Origin: Babylonia areolata
Taxonomy: Eukaryota > Mollusca > Gastropoda > Neogastropoda > Buccinidae
Assembly (NCBI RefSeq): GCF_041734735.1
Contig: NC_134882.1
Location: forward strand, 18,107,415-18,171,414
DNA: 64,000 nt
Direction: 5' to 3'
Shown: piece by piece, positions 48,727 to 61,922 of the stretch
How the letters are laid out: every line of letters begins with the position of its first letter
How positions within the stretch are numbered: position 1 is the first letter of the stretch
Program-made: the position numbers and the translations under genes
The notes under the pieces: model-generated
Seen by the model: the letters and a program-made list of their open reading frames with translations, nothing else
What the model was told of the DNA's origin: nothing
The model's database searches: none

Positions 48727-48950
48727 TTAACCCCTTGACTGCTGCTTGTTAGAGGGCTTTTGCCTGAGTTAAGACTGAGATTACAGGTCAAGATGTTGAT
48801 CTTTTTTATGTGGACTTCTTCCTCGTGGAGACTGCACTACTTTTGTTCATCAAAATCAGTTACAGCACTTAGAAGTACACAAGTAGTTTTTGCACTTCCG
48901 GTTGGTGCCATTGATCTTATTTCATCATGATTCAGCAGTCAAAGGGTTAA
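48727..48950. mobile_element. TTAA-flanked MITE (piggyBac-like), 224 bp
   Basis: Left end TTAACCCCTTGACTGCTG, right end CAGCAGTCAAAGGGTTAA. The inverted repeat matches at 13 of 14 bases inside the TTAA pair. The core has no ORF of note. Confidence 0.85.
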
Positions 48951-51900
48951 ATCCTAAGCATAGTCTCTTTCCATCTTCACACGCACGCATGTGCGCGCGC
49001 ACACACACACCATGCAGCTTGGAAGCGTACAGTTTCTTTATGCTGTACAGAAGCCTGAATAAAAATTTAAAAAAGATAATTAAAACAACACGAAATTAAC
49101 AGCAATTTCAAATATATTTATTTCAGAAGTATGGTCTCGATATCTGCCTACTGTTCAAGCACAATGGTTTACATCATTGTAAGGTATTGCTGATGAATTT
49201 TATGATGATGAAAGAAAAGAAGGGTATGAGTGTTCCAGCACCGAGTGAGCGCGACAGTTACCGTTCAACACATTTGCATATTGAAATATCTGGGGGGGAT
49301 ATTGCACTAAGGATAACAAGTTTACATGTATTAACAAGGCTGTGAATTTCTTAGCTAGATTGATGGCAATGACAGTGCATGAAATTTTTGGAGACTGTGT
49401 ATATAATTTTATCAGTAAAGTAGTTTTCTTTTGTGGATCTTTATTTTCTTTATTTTATTTGATTTAATTTTTTTCTTCAATTGTATAGAAGACAGGTAAT
49501 CGGTGGGTGAATTTTGTCTTCTTGTCCATTTGACAAGGAACATTTAACAGAACAAAGTATATCCAGAAAGAAGAAAGTACTTCAGAGTTCGTTAGTTGAT
49601 TTGGTGTGTTAAAAATATCTACAATGACAACAAGCAAGAAAGTGTACAAATGGATAGGAAAATAGCTACTTGTTTCATGTCTACAGAAACTTAATAAAAA
49701 CATGGCTTATGGTTGAACAATAGTGTGAAAATGCGGCTGGTACTACTGGACTTCTGGTTATTGTATCAGTCACGAATATTTGTTAATGGGTGTTGGAAAG
49801 GTGTGCGGTGAAAATCTTGTTTTCCCCTTTATTATTCATACTGGGCAGAAACAAGTTGAAGTCCAGTGAGCTTGTCCTGATTATTATATATGCCACTCAG
49901 TGTAACAGCTTGACTGATTGTTTTGTTACTGTTTTATATAGTATATATATATGTATATATATATAGTTATAACATGGAAGTGATGAATAAAAGACTGGTA
50001 ATTATCTGCATCTGCCTGATTGGTGAATAATCTGCATCAGCGTAACTGCCATAAGTGATCTCTTTTAGATTCTAAATCAGTTAAACTCTTTTAAAATCCA
50101 TAATGAATAAAGGTGTATTTGAGTTTTATTTATATAATTTTTTTTTAACCATAATGAAATAGATTCTAAGTTTGAAAAACAGCACCCTTTATATTTATCA
50201 ATTAAAACCTCTTAAAAGTCAAACCTACTAGTACTATTTTATAAATTTTCCTCCATATTTTCAACTTTTTGTTGTTTTTTTTTTTTTACTTGAGCTTTTG
50301 AAAACAGCAGCCACAAGACAGCATTCCATTGCAGTGTACATACAAGAATGTGCAACATGTCTGGCTGGGACCCCTGGACATAAATAACACAGGGGTAACC
50401 TTGACAACTGACAGTTGGGAGGGGAGGGGGCAGGGGGTTTCCAAAATAACTTTTTTTTTTCATGGCCTGAGGGTTACAAATTTTTATACAATATCTCCCT
50501 TTTCAAGCAGTGAAAAGAACATGAGGGCTGCAAAGTTTTCCTTGGGCTGACTGAATGGATGGATTGGGAGGTTAGCCAAGTTGAGCACATGTATGCATGC
50601 ATGCTCACACGCACACACAATGTTCAGTTAACCCATTTGGTATCTATCTTTGATTGATCATGTTCTTATAATCAACATGGTTTATACTGTAATATGGGTG
50701 TACAGGGTAGTTAGGATGTATTCTCAGTCAGTCCAAAATGATGTTGCTATTCCTTTTCATTTCTCCATCTCTCTGTCACTTTCCCTACCTCGGTCATCCC
50801 ATCACCACCTCCCACTCCTCCCCCATCCCCTCATGCACACAGACACATACATACAAATTTTGCGTGTGTGTGTATGTGTGTGTCTAATATCATGAAATAG
50901 TGAAAAGATGTTAAATGAAAGAACACACATCCACACACAATATCACACACACACACAAGCACTCAGAGCGTTTGTATTTGGTGAAAGAGGGGAGAGAGGC
51001 AACAACTAAAAAAATATTTCCTGTTGCTTTCCTTTTTGAGAAACAAAGAGAAATGTTCCCTGTGCAGTTAATATAAATGATCATAAAACAAGCTTTTGAC
51101 CTCATGTCATAAGGGGGGGGATGAATTTTGACCTCACAGGAACGTGGTGGTGGGTGTGCCATGGACTGGTTCTACAAGTATGACACTGGTCTTCACACTT
51201 TTAGGTTGTGTTTGGCTTGTCCCTTCCCTGTCTCCTCTCCAACCTCAACCCCACGCTCCATCAGAGCATTCTCTCTCTCTTGTCTTTTCTCTCTCTCTCT
51301 TCTCTTTTCTCTTCTCTCTTCTCTCTCTCCTCTGTCTCTATATCTTCTGTTGAGGTAGGAATTGAGTAGGAATGGCATGTATGGAGGGAAAAATTAAAGA
51401 AATATTGTCAATCACTTAGTGTCCTGGTTGCTTGCTCATAATCTAATCTCTTCTCTCTCTCTGTGTCTCTGTCTCTCACCATCTCTTTTGCTATTTTGCC
51501 ATGCAAGCATAGTTAAAAATCCCTCTGGTTTTAGTTCATACATATGAAATAAAAGGGGGAATGGGGTGGGGGTGAATAGAGCCATTCAGTTTCAAAGGAC
51601 AAGAAAACGAGAAGTGCACGTTTGACTGGTTTAAGAGGTCACAGCAAAGCGGGCATAAAGCACTGGCTGGTGTTTTTCACTCTAATCAGTTTGAGAGAGG
51701 CAGCAGGGGAGGGAGGGGGTGACTTGGGTGGAGGGGAAGAGAAGTGGTGAAGGAGGCAGCTGTTGGGGAGGTTTTTTTTTTTTTTTTTTTTAATGATAAA
51801 AGAAGACCTTGCATTCCACTATTCAGGATTACTCTTTGTCGAACAAGCCCATTTTTATTCTCTCTTTAAAAAATAAGTAAAATTATGGTCCATCCCTCTT

Positions 51901-52820
51901 TTCTGTCTCTCTCTTTATGTCCCTGTCAGTCTCTCCCTCTTCCCCCCTCTTCTTTTTTTTATTTTTTTTTTTTTAAACTTACTCTTCCCTCCCATTTCAC
52001 AACTCTCTTCTCACCTTTCTGAATGTAGCTTTCACAGTCATCCAATAACTGATAGGTAGGTTCCAGTCCAAAGTTGATAGGTAGGTAAGGTCCATAAAAA
52101 ATTATGAAAGTCAAGTCTGTAAAGTAAGTTTTCAGTGTCAAGTACATAAATGTTCTCTCATGTTCATAAAAAGTCCTGAAGTCATGTAACTGTCATTGTT
52201 AAAAGAAATAATCGAGGTATGCACTTATCATCCTTAAAAGTAGTGAAGACACTTAGTTTCACTAAGATTTTCTTTCACACCTGTCTGCATCTGCCTTCAA
52301 GAGAACAGTGATACTGGTAGTGGTTGGTGTGAATGAGTTCTTGTGGACCTGTGATGACATTTGTCATTTTTACCATAAGCATATGTAGATTCGGTCATTG
52401 AAAAGAAAGTTTGGGGGTTGTTGGGTTTTTGTTGTTGTTTTTTTGTGTGTGCTTCTGTAAAGCATTGTACATGATTTTGATGATGATTTCAGAAAACTGA
52501 GAAATTTTGTTTGAGACAGCACACGTGAAATTTTTGTCATTCTGAGACAAAAACAAAACAAAACAAAAAAAACAACTGAGACAAAAAGAAAAAAGGGCTC
52601 ATTTTTTCAGAGAAAGACCAATTACAAATCACAGTGAAGCTTTCCAAAAGACCTGTAAGGTGTTAAAAAAAAAGAAAAGAAACTCATCTTCAGCAGGTTT
52701 CACTTTGTAGCTACAGTGTTTCAATGTTTCACATGTTTCAACAGGGGGTCTTCATTTCAGGAGACAAAAACAATAAAACTGCAAAAATCTTTACAGAAGA
52801 TAATTGTGGTACAGTACATA

Positions 52821-52854
<34 letters not shown>

Positions 52855-53853
52855 CTATGAAACTGAACAATACAACAAAAACATGATTACATTACCTGTG
52901 TAGAAAAATCTGAGATATATTCAGCTGACAGCAAGGCTTTTTTATATATTAATAGAAAAAATATTGTGAGGATATTGATTAGGCATGCATAAAGCTTCAA
53001 AACTGAAGAAATTACAATGTCATTCAAAAGATCAAGCAACACTAACTTCCTCATTGCATAGATCCGTGCGAAATGTTCTGCATTAAGCAAGATGTGTTTG
53101 TGTAATAATGATGATGATCTTTTACCGTTACAAAAGTTTATGTAAAAAATAAATTGATAATTTGTCGAAAGCTTGTCAAACTAGTTAGTTTAAAAAAAAC
53201 ATGAATCTATAATTACAATTCTACTTGCAAATTATTTTCTGATTAATTGCCAGCATAATGACTACCAAACAACAGCCTTGAGGTGAAAAAAAAAGATTGT
53301 CCTCAAAATCAGATGTCTGTTTTTGTTTGTTTTGGGGAGCAGAGGTGGGCGTTGGTTGAGGGTCAGAGGGGGGATGTGAACAGGCTCTAAAACCTCTAAG
53401 TGTATATGACTTGGTTATTAGAATTATATGTAATTTTTTTTATTGTCTGTTTTTGAACTACATATCTTTCTCACCCCGTTTCTTACTTTTGAATAAAAAC
53501 GTTTTGGGTTCTGAGTTTCTCTCTCTCTCTCTCACTGTGTACTGTAGGTGTCGGTAGCATGTAGAAACGCACACACAAACACACACACACAAAAGAAACC
53601 CACATAGGCTTACGTTTTACCCTCATTAGATTTTTGTCTTGCTCTGTCGTCATCTCACCCCTTCTACCCCATTTGTTTCCTCTTCCTCCTTGTCAGATCT
53701 CTTCTTCCTCATCTTTTCTTCTTGTGGTGACGTGTTTTTCACTGAAGTACGCTTTTGCCAGAGTTAAACCATCCCACTCTTGTTCAAATATGTTATTCAA
53801 CATCCCTGTCAGTTGCCATTCATATATACTAGTGAACTATTGAAAATAGGAAA

Positions 53854-53898
<45 letters not shown>

Positions 53899-55560
53899 GA
53901 ACAAAAAAAGGAAGAGTTCCCATAGCGCAATATTATCCTTGGACATGCGTAAGTAACATTTTGAACACATTTTGAAATAGAATAAAATAATCCGCAGCTC
54001 ATACAACTACTTTAAAAAAAATTGTGTCAACAGCCCCCACCCCAGGCACTTGATCAGTTTGCTCGTCTGGTGATTCCAGAGACGTTGGAGCAGTTATGAA
54101 GACAAATACTCCACTTTCAAAATTCTACACATTTTTTTTCTTTTCTTTTTATTTGTTGCTGTCTCTCCTATGTTCATGGAGAGGGATGTTTAGTTTCGTT
54201 TAAAGTTTATGCATTTAAAAAAAAATGTATTATTCAGTTGACTGAATAGAAAAAAAATCAAATAGGAAAAAAACTTTTTTTTTTTCTTTTTTTTTTTTTG
54301 TAAGAATATTCACAATATTTACTGGGTAATCATGTGCCACACATTGCTTTTGGAAGAAAAATCGAGCATTTCTTTTAATTAATGCCAGTCACTTAAAACT
54401 TTTTTTTTCTCTTTTTTAAAATATTTTTTATACATGGTACATGAAGTAGTTTTGTTTTACATGTGAATAGGCATATATATATACATAACTTTAGGATAGT
54501 CCTTCCCTATTTCCTCCTTCCCCTCATCTCCCCGCAACAACCCCCCCAGTAAAAAAAAACAATCAACCTACAGAATCCCCAGTATTTCAATTACTGAAGA
54601 AAAAGATTAAAAAAAAAATCAAAAAAAAATCCTTAAGAGTCCAGTCATCTCAGACAACTGTTCACTGACTGCAACAACAACAAATCACCCATCGGAAGTC
54701 TTGCCAGTTTGTTAATATTTCCTTACCAAACCACACCAATGAAGAAATAAACGTGGGTTTGGAATGTACGTACATGTTTCGAATGTATCATTCATTCGAA
54801 ACATGTTCCCCAAACTGGAGCACATTGAACCAAAATGCTAGGGGTGGTGCAGGTGGGGGGGGGGGGGGAATGGGGTGGGGGGGGATGGTACTGTACAAGT
54901 GATAAGCAGTCTTTGAGAGACCTGATCGATGAACTCAGTAAGACACATCTCTGGAATGCCTTTTTGTCCTTCAATAAAGATAATAAATGTGTGTAAATAT
55001 GTATACATATATATATTATATCTAATATATATATATTAAAGGGAGAGAAAGAGAGGTCGGGCTGGATCTTGTGCAGAGACAAACTTAAGTGCTTGTGAAC
55101 TTACACATGGGTACAGAATCAGGGAACTAAACACAGGTATAGAATCAGGGAACAAACAAAATAACAGTGTGTCAACAGCCGGATAAATAGAATGTTATTA
55201 CAAAGTCTGCTTGTGCAAAACTGGCCTGTTCTGTACATTTTTTTTTTTTAGATATCCACTGCCTGTCACAAAAATGGAATGCCTGCTGTGATCTTCTGCA
55301 ATACAGTTTGGTTCCCTGTTTGTTAACACCAAGATCCATATGATGACGACGTTGTTGGGAGATGACTCAAATGAAATCAGTCACAGAAATGGTTCAGTCA
55401 GCACGCACACACACAAACAAAGTGTTTGTTGTGGTGGACATGTACATAACAGTTCTAGATGGGGGGTTTTTTTTGGTGTGTTTTTTTTTCTTCAATAATG
55501 ACGCTACAAGTTCAAGGTTATATCATTAAAAAAATATTATATACATATATATTTAATTTG
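48951..55560. other. intergenic, no gene recognised
   Basis: About 6.6 kb, AT-rich, with homopolymer runs, CT tracts (51268-51345, 53518-53533), CA tracts (52826-52852, 53859-53896), an AT stretch near 54991-55045 and G-runs near 54855-54890. Part may be the long 3' UTR of either flanking gene. No ORF has both splice signals and recognisable similarity. Confidence 0.55.
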
Positions 55561-55575
55561 TTTATTTATTTATTT
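55561..55575 (-). terminator. candidate polyadenylation signal for the unrecognised minus-strand gene
   Basis: On the minus strand AATAAATAAATAAA lies about 400 bp past the stop codon at 55974. Confidence 0.4.
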
Positions 55576-55973
55576 GCATACTTTTACTGATGGGAATCCA
55601 AACGCCATGGCCTCCTTCTGGGTCATAAGCGGCAGTGAAGGACAGCATGTGGAAGCCAGCACTGTTTCACTCTTTGGAATGTCTTGGCTTCCTCCCCGAG
55701 TCATGGGGAGTCTATGGCTCTGGCTCCACTGCCTCAGGTTGTGGGTGTGAGAAAGGCAAAGGGAGTAAATCCCCCCCAACCCCGAATGAAAAATAAACCA
55801 GGAGTGGAGCCCCGAAGCCAGCTTGGTGATGAACCTTATCACCTTATACGAAAGCAGCTTTAGTTAGCTCACGTGCGTATCTGTGTTCCTTGAATAAAAA
55901 AAAATAAATTAAAAAACAAAAAAACACACGTTCTTTTGGCTTCTTCGAAAAAAGGAGCATGACGGGTGTCTTG

Positions 55974-56671
55974 TTAGTACAGGAGGTCCATGGAAGAAGC
56001 AGCCGCGGAAGCCTCAGAACCCCCCACCATCATCCCCCCCTGCTGCTGCGTCCTCCTCCTCCTGCTGCCCCCCTCCTCCGCCTCCCCCTCCCCGTCCTTC
56101 TTCCCTTCCGCAACCTCCAGGATCTGCGAGAACAGCCTCAGCGTTTCCAGGGACGTCAGCTTCCGCTCGTCCTCACTCAACCCCTCACCACCCTGTCGGG
56201 CTGACCTCACCGTGGCGCCGCTCCCCCACTCATCTCCTCCTCCTCCTCCTTCCAGCGCTCCGGGCATGCGCCCCCTAGTCTCCATCACGTGCTCGTACAA
56301 CCGGCGTCGCTGCTCCGTAGCGTGCAGGTCGATCTCGATGTTCCGCGTGACGATGGCCTGAGACTTGCGCCAGACGTTGAACTCGTAGTCGATGGGCACG
56401 ATACGCTCGGCGATGACCTTGATGATGACGAAGGCCTTGCCCTTCTTGAGCATGAGCTCTACGTTCTCGTTGACAGAGTCGAAGTTGGAGGTGTCGCGGG
56501 ATTGGGCGGCGGAGCCGTCGGCGTGGACGAGGTGGACGTCGCCGTAGATCTCCTCGTGGTGGTGCTGCACGTCGATGTGCTGCCGGAGGTCCTTGGAGTC
56601 GATGGAGGCCAGCTTGGACAGCAGCATTGTGGACAGGTTCTGCTTGCGCCGCGGCTTGGGGCTCAGCTCCA
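55974..56671 (-). CDS. last coding exon of an unrecognised gene
   Basis: The acceptor GCTTTCCAG precedes base 56671 and one base is needed from the previous exon. The frame runs about 232 codons to TAA (55974-55976). I do not recognise the protein. Its first part looks globular and conserved in style: ELSPKPRRKQNLSTMLLSKL, then HHEEIYGDVHLVHADGS, NFDSVNENVELMLKKGKAFV and IVPIDYEFNVWRKSQAIVTR. Its C-terminal third is low-complexity (Gly/Glu runs, RRRR, QQQ, Ala/Ser) and ends MDLLY. GC content is far higher than the surroundings (codons mostly end in G or C), which supports real coding. No transmembrane segment is seen in this exon. Upstream exons are not identifiable here. The pyrimidine-rich open frame that continues above 56671 is intron, not protein. 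Confidence 0.8.
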
Positions 56672-56734
56672 CTGGAAAGCACACCACATCACAACAAAGT
56701 GCGCTTTGAAATATGTGTGTATATATATATAAAG

Positions 56735-57290
56735 AAAGAAAGGAAAGACAAAAGTGGGGAAGAAAATGGCGATGGCAATGAAGAAGAAGAATCGGAAAGA
56801 AAGAAAAAAAGAATAGGGGAAAACGGTAGAGGAAATCGGTGAAGAAAGAGAAGAAGAGAGGAAAAGAAAATAAACTGAAAACGACGACAGAGAAGAAGAA
56901 CAAACAGAAAGAAAGAAAAAGAAAAGCGACAATTGAGAAAAAGCTGAGGAGAGATAGAGACGCAGAAAGAGAGAGAATGGTGGGAGCACTTGAGAAATGA
57001 AAAACAACAACAACAAAAAAACGAAAAAAAAACCCAAAAAACAGATGATGAAGAAGATACAGAAGAAAGGAAGAGGGGGGAGGGGGCGGGGGGGGGAGAA
57101 GAGAAAAACGATGGCATTGAAGAAACAGAAAAAAAAGAAAAGAGGACGGTGAGGATGAAAGAAAAGCAGAAAGAAAGAAAAAATAAAAAGAAGAGAAAAA
57201 CGATGACGACAAAGAAAGTAAGAAAGAAAAAAACAAAACAATAAACGAAGAAGCAGAGAGAGAGAGAGAGAGAGGGGGGGGGGGGGATAC
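56735..57290. repeat. purine-rich (plus strand) tract next to the acceptor
   Basis: About 550 bp almost wholly A and G on the plus strand, so a very long polypyrimidine tract in the transcribed sense just before the exon at 56671. It ends in GA and G runs near 57258-57287. Confidence 0.8.
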
Positions 57291-58525
57291 GGTATTCAGT
57301 ATTACTATACTGGAAAAGGACGTAGGAAGATGGAGAGAAGATAGTAAGATTAAAAGGAAAAATCGTAGGGGGCGGGGGGACGGGGGGGGGTTGTGGAGCA
57401 GTCAGTCAGAATAATGAAATACCAGGATCTTTTATGTAATAATATCCTTCGCCATACCCCCTGGGTGAAAAATCACCCACACCCTCATTTTAATCTTGAT
57501 AACTCAGGTTTGGTACTATTTAATTCCAATCTAACGACTTAATCCATTTAATGATTCTTGCACTACCCCATCAAATATGAACTTGTTTTGTTTGCAAACA
57601 AAAAGAGAAAATAAACAATGATATCGTTGTATAGGCTAAATGTCCCTTAAAACCCCACTCACGTTTTTTTTTTTTTTAGAATAGCTAAAAAAATATTTTT
57701 TTTAAAGTTTGCTCTTATCCAAAAGAACGAGAAAAAGAAAAGAAAAATAACAGAAAATAAAGAGAAAGAAAGACAAAAACCCAAGGATAAGAAGCAAAAT
57801 GGAGGACAGCAGAGGACAGGAATGATAAGACGACTGAAAATGACGAGAGAATGGAAATGAAATAAGGAGGCAGATAGATGAAGAGAAGAAAGGAGGTGAC
57901 AACGACAAATGCAATATAATACTAAAAGTATTTATATAGCGCTGAATCTCGTGCAAATCAAAGCACATTCATGCAAAACTTGATACTGGGTGACAGAAGA
58001 CAAAACATTAAGTCTTGTAATTAGAATGGTATAGGTAGAGTAGACCAGATTGATACGTATAATTTATACACAATAGTCTAATACTTTGTTGTCTGTATGT
58101 CTACATGTCATACCAGGCGGGAAGACAAAAAAAAAAAACAAAAGAAAAGAAAGAAAAACACGTGCATGATTGAGCCATTTGTGCATGTTATAGTATCTCT
58201 ATGTCTGCATTTGAACGTGCGAGAGGACCCTGGTCAGTTGGAGGGGAGATGAGGATACTGGGGCGGGAGGGAGGGGCTGTTTGGGCGGGGAGTGGTGGGG
58301 GTGGGGTGGGGGCCTGGGGACAAGAACGGCGGACCCTGTAAACAGTCCCACACCCTGCCTAGCCTTGCATTCCACGGCAAAGCCTGTGATCAATATCTAC
58401 TGGAGTGCTGGATGCATGCACGCGTGTTTATATAATGCAAACACCAGTATGCACTCTCACGCACTGGGGTGACACACACACCGTGACACACCCACGTTCT
58501 TAAATTAAACGTGTTCACAACATCT

Positions 58526-58598
<73 letters not shown>

Positions 58599-58831
58599 AC
58601 CACGTCATTACTGTGTCCATTTGGGATGTACATCCACGTCGACAACAGTAGGACAAAGACCTGACCCACCCAAACTTGATCGAACATTTGTCTTCTTCGC
58701 ACCGAAATGAATGGGACATTGAAAGGAATATTTACCCCGGGTCAACACAAACTCCACATCAAGTCAAAAAGATGTTAATCGGCTATGATAAAAACAGACA
58801 ATCTGTTATCACTCAGTAAGTGTGGTATGGT
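57291..58831 (-). other. presumed intron or upstream flank of the unrecognised gene
   Basis: Mostly unique AT-rich sequence, a G-rich patch (58260-58320), and a CA/CACG microsatellite at 58529-58597. No exon is convincing. Confidence 0.5.
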
Positions 58832-59080
58832 GATGGGTATGTTCTTGTATGCTGTGTGGGTATGCTGACATGGATTACAGGATCTTTAACGTGCGTATTT
58901 GATCTTCTGCGTGCGTATACACACGAAGGGGGAGTTCAGGCACTGGCAAGTCTGCACACATGTTGACCTGGAAGATCGGAAAAATCTCCACTTTACCCAC
59001 CAGGCGCCGTCACCGAGATTCGAACCCCGGACCCTCAGATTTAAAGTCCAACGCTATAACCATTCGGCTATTGCGCCCGA
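58832..59080 (-). mobile_element. SINE family A, 3'-truncated
   Basis: Reverse complement of the SINE at 8352: the tRNA-like head (ends at 59078 with GCGCAATAGCCGAATGG on the minus strand) and about 200 bp of body, stopping near the GAACATACCC segment. The (GAA)n tail is missing. Confidence 0.88.
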
Positions 59081-59089
59081 TATTTATAT

Positions 59090-59090
<1 letters not shown>

Positions 59091-59140
<50 letters not shown>
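59091..59140. repeat. (CT)n microsatellite
   Basis: About 24 CT units directly after the SINE head. Confidence 0.95.
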
Positions 59141-59142
<2 letters not shown>

Positions 59143-59449
59143 CAAGGCTTCTGAACGTTCACGGTGTTGCATCATGTGGTCGTTCCACAAAATATAGCAA
59201 AAGATTTTGATCCTCGGAAACCTTTTAAAAAATTTTTCTTTCGGAAGATGAGGAACGGTTCGACGCATAGCCAAATCTGCTCTGGTTGAAAAGAAGAAAC
59301 ACGCTTTCAAAACCAGTGCATGCACAGAAGATATTAAGTCCTTGTAAATTTTAATCAAACACTACGACATTCGCTGATACTGACTCTACGTTGCATACGC
59401 GAAGATGTCGGCCTTTATCAGATTGAACATGGGAGATCGACTTGTCGCT

Positions 59450-59660
59450 TTTTTTTTCTTTTTTTTTTTCACTAACGATGCCCCTGATGGAGTCTTCCGT
59501 CGGTCCGACGGATGAGTAGACAGGCAGACTTATCTGTCGGTGTGTGTCCTCATATGGGAGAAGAGGCCGATTCTGGATGCGCAGCACTTCCCACAGGTGT
59601 TGCAAGGGAAAACGTCTGCAGAAGTTGAGCACTGCTTCCTTCGCTCACGCTTCTCCTTGG
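59450..59660 (-). mobile_element. LINE 3' end fragment, same family as 39720-41930
   Basis: The minus strand encodes the C2H2 end again ([20 protein letters not shown]). The 3' flank carries a poly-A-like run (T-run at 59450-59470). About 180 bp remain, and the upstream part is absent. Confidence 0.85.
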
Positions 59661-60292
59661 GAGAAGGACGATGCCCCAGTTAACAAATAAACATATTGGA
59701 CAGTAGGATTGTTCCAAAGGCGGGTGGAGACAGTGCTTCTCTGGGTCCTCCCCAGCACCTACGGGTGTTTTCTCTTTCTTCTTCATGCTGATGAACAAGT
59801 TGTGGGATATTAATTTTGCCCTCTTGAGGAATAAAATGATTGGACATTCTCACCCCTTCTGTGGTCCATGTCCTGTCAGGTCAGGTCATTAGATCTGCTA
59901 CTGGTAACCTGTAATCCAGTACAACCTGTTCAGGGTCGGGTTGCCGGCGACTAAACCGGCACTCCCACCGCTCCCATGACCAATGTCCGACACCGTTGTA
60001 TGCCTACGCCCCTGGATCATAACCATCACAAGCATCATTCAAGTAACACACATACCCGCCCACACGTGTCTTACCAATCACAACTAACATGATACACGCA
60101 TATAATAATTTTCACATTAGCTTCGTACGGGTGCACTGCACATTCTGGCACCAACCACCGCCAACACACACACACACACACACACACACTGAAGCATACA
60201 CACCGAGAGGAAGAGGTTCATTCATTAAAATTTTATAACTATTCACAGCACGAATGCTATATCTATATATATTATATACAACGATATATCTG
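59661..60292. other. no gene recognised
   Basis: Mostly unique sequence with a CA tract at 60162-60188. I see no feature that can be supported. Confidence 0.5.
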
Positions 60293-60294
60293 TG

Positions 60295-60326
<32 letters not shown>

Positions 60327-60371
60327 TGTGTGTGTGTGTAACTTAAAATAATCAAAACCATCAAACGATCA

Positions 60372-60410
<39 letters not shown>

Positions 60411-60700
60411 CCTCCCCTCTCTCCTTCCTGTCCCTCTCCCCCCGATCTCTTTCATTCCCACTCTCTCTCCCTCTCTCTCCCCACCTCTCTTTCTCCCTCT
60501 CCCCACCTCTCTCTCTCTCCCTCTCCCTCCCTCTCCCCACCTCTCTCTCCCTCTCCCCACCTCTCTCTATCTCCCTCTCCCCACCCCTCTCTCTCCCCAC
60601 CTCTCTCTCCCTCCTGACCCCCTCCCCCCCCTCTTTCTCTCCCTCTCCCCACCTTTCTCTCCCCCCTCCTCTCTCTCTCTCTCTCTCTGCAGAGACACCC
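60293..60700. repeat. GT/GTGC microsatellite and CT-rich tract
   Basis: (GT)n and (GTGC)n at 60293-60340, then CTCTCTCCCTCCCCACC-like low-complexity sequence at 60373-60690. Open frames read through it in several phases are compositional. Confidence 0.9.
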
Positions 60701-61069
60701 GCTGGTTGAGGTGCAAAATACATAATGACCGGATGTACTCGGGGGTACTGTCCGGAAGGTGACGGGGTCGCGGCATCGCTGTGGTCCGTAGACTGAGGCA
60801 GTAATTTGCACTGAAGGGGTCAGTGTGCAAATGGTCGTGATACCATCAGTCTGTTGTTGATTGTATCGTTTTGTATGGTTGGTGCTGTCGTGGTGAAGAT
60901 CTGTGCGGTGTTGTGGAGAACTTTACTATTATTATTTTATTTTATTTTTGTTTGTTTGTTTGCTTTTCTCTCTCTCTCTCTCTCTTTTTTGTTTGTTGTT
61001 GTTGTTTTTTTGTTGTTGTTTTTTTGCTGTAATATTTTATCGCCAATGTTACAAAGTGTGGAATGTTTT

Positions 61070-61400
61070 TACCATGCACACACACAAGCACATAATCCGC
61101 ACGTGCATACATACATACATACATGTACCTACACACATACACGCACTCACACACACTGACACACATACACGCACTCATACACATACATACACGTGCTCGC
61201 GTACGTACTCGCACAAACACACAGACACACACGCCACACACAGACATACATAGACACACACACACACACAAAAACTCTCTCAACAGAATGTTTTGTGCAC
61301 GCACACACGCACATAACCCGCGCATGCATGATACACTGATGAGCTAACACAATGACATACAGACGCGCGCACACACACACAACAGAGAGAGAGACGGGGA
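61070..61400. repeat. CA-rich low-complexity region
   Basis: Interrupted CACA, CATA and CGCA repeats over about 330 bp. Confidence 0.85.
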
Positions 61401-61797
61401 GAGAGAGAGAGAGACGGGTAAGCAACTTAAATCCATTGGCATGATTTAAACAGTTTGAGAAGACTGAGTTACCTCAGTCATTCTTCTTTTTCTTCTTCTT
61501 GATTGTTGCTGGAATCTAAAAAAAACCGCGGAATTCAACAAAATTGTTTTTGTCGATCAGTCACACTAAACACGCAGAGACGAACTTGACAAGTTCAGGC
61601 TTCGGTTGAACAACACCAACAGCATGTGGTCTTCACATTTTTGGGTAGAGAGGGTAGTCGGGAGGGAGGGGGGGGGGAGTGGGTGGTGGTGAAAGGGAGT
61701 GGAGGAGGGGGTCGATGGTATACACTCTAAGGCCATTAAAAGTCGGTACATTTAGTTTTGAATATCTCAGTATTCACCTCCTCCAGCCCCACTCCCT

Positions 61798-61798
<1 letters not shown>

Positions 61799-61831
<33 letters not shown>
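61799..61831. repeat. 33-base C homopolymer
   Basis: An uninterrupted run of 33 C, followed 50 bp later by a CG/CA microsatellite (61880-61920) and then a CT tract (62135-62173). Confidence 0.95.
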
Positions 61832-61832
<1 letters not shown>

Positions 61833-61883
61833 ATCCTTTAGAAGTTTCTTCCTCCACATACATACTTTTCGTGCACGAGCTCG

Positions 61884-61922
<39 letters not shown>

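Noticed and set aside
56680-57236. Phe/Ser/Leu-rich N-terminal half of a 420-codon minus-strand frame as a membrane protein
   Set aside because: It is the polypyrimidine intron before the acceptor at 56672, low-complexity with no conserved residues.
60361-60811. Arg/Glu-Gly repeat protein on the minus strand
   Set aside because: Translation of a CT/GA-rich microsatellite region with different lengths in every frame.
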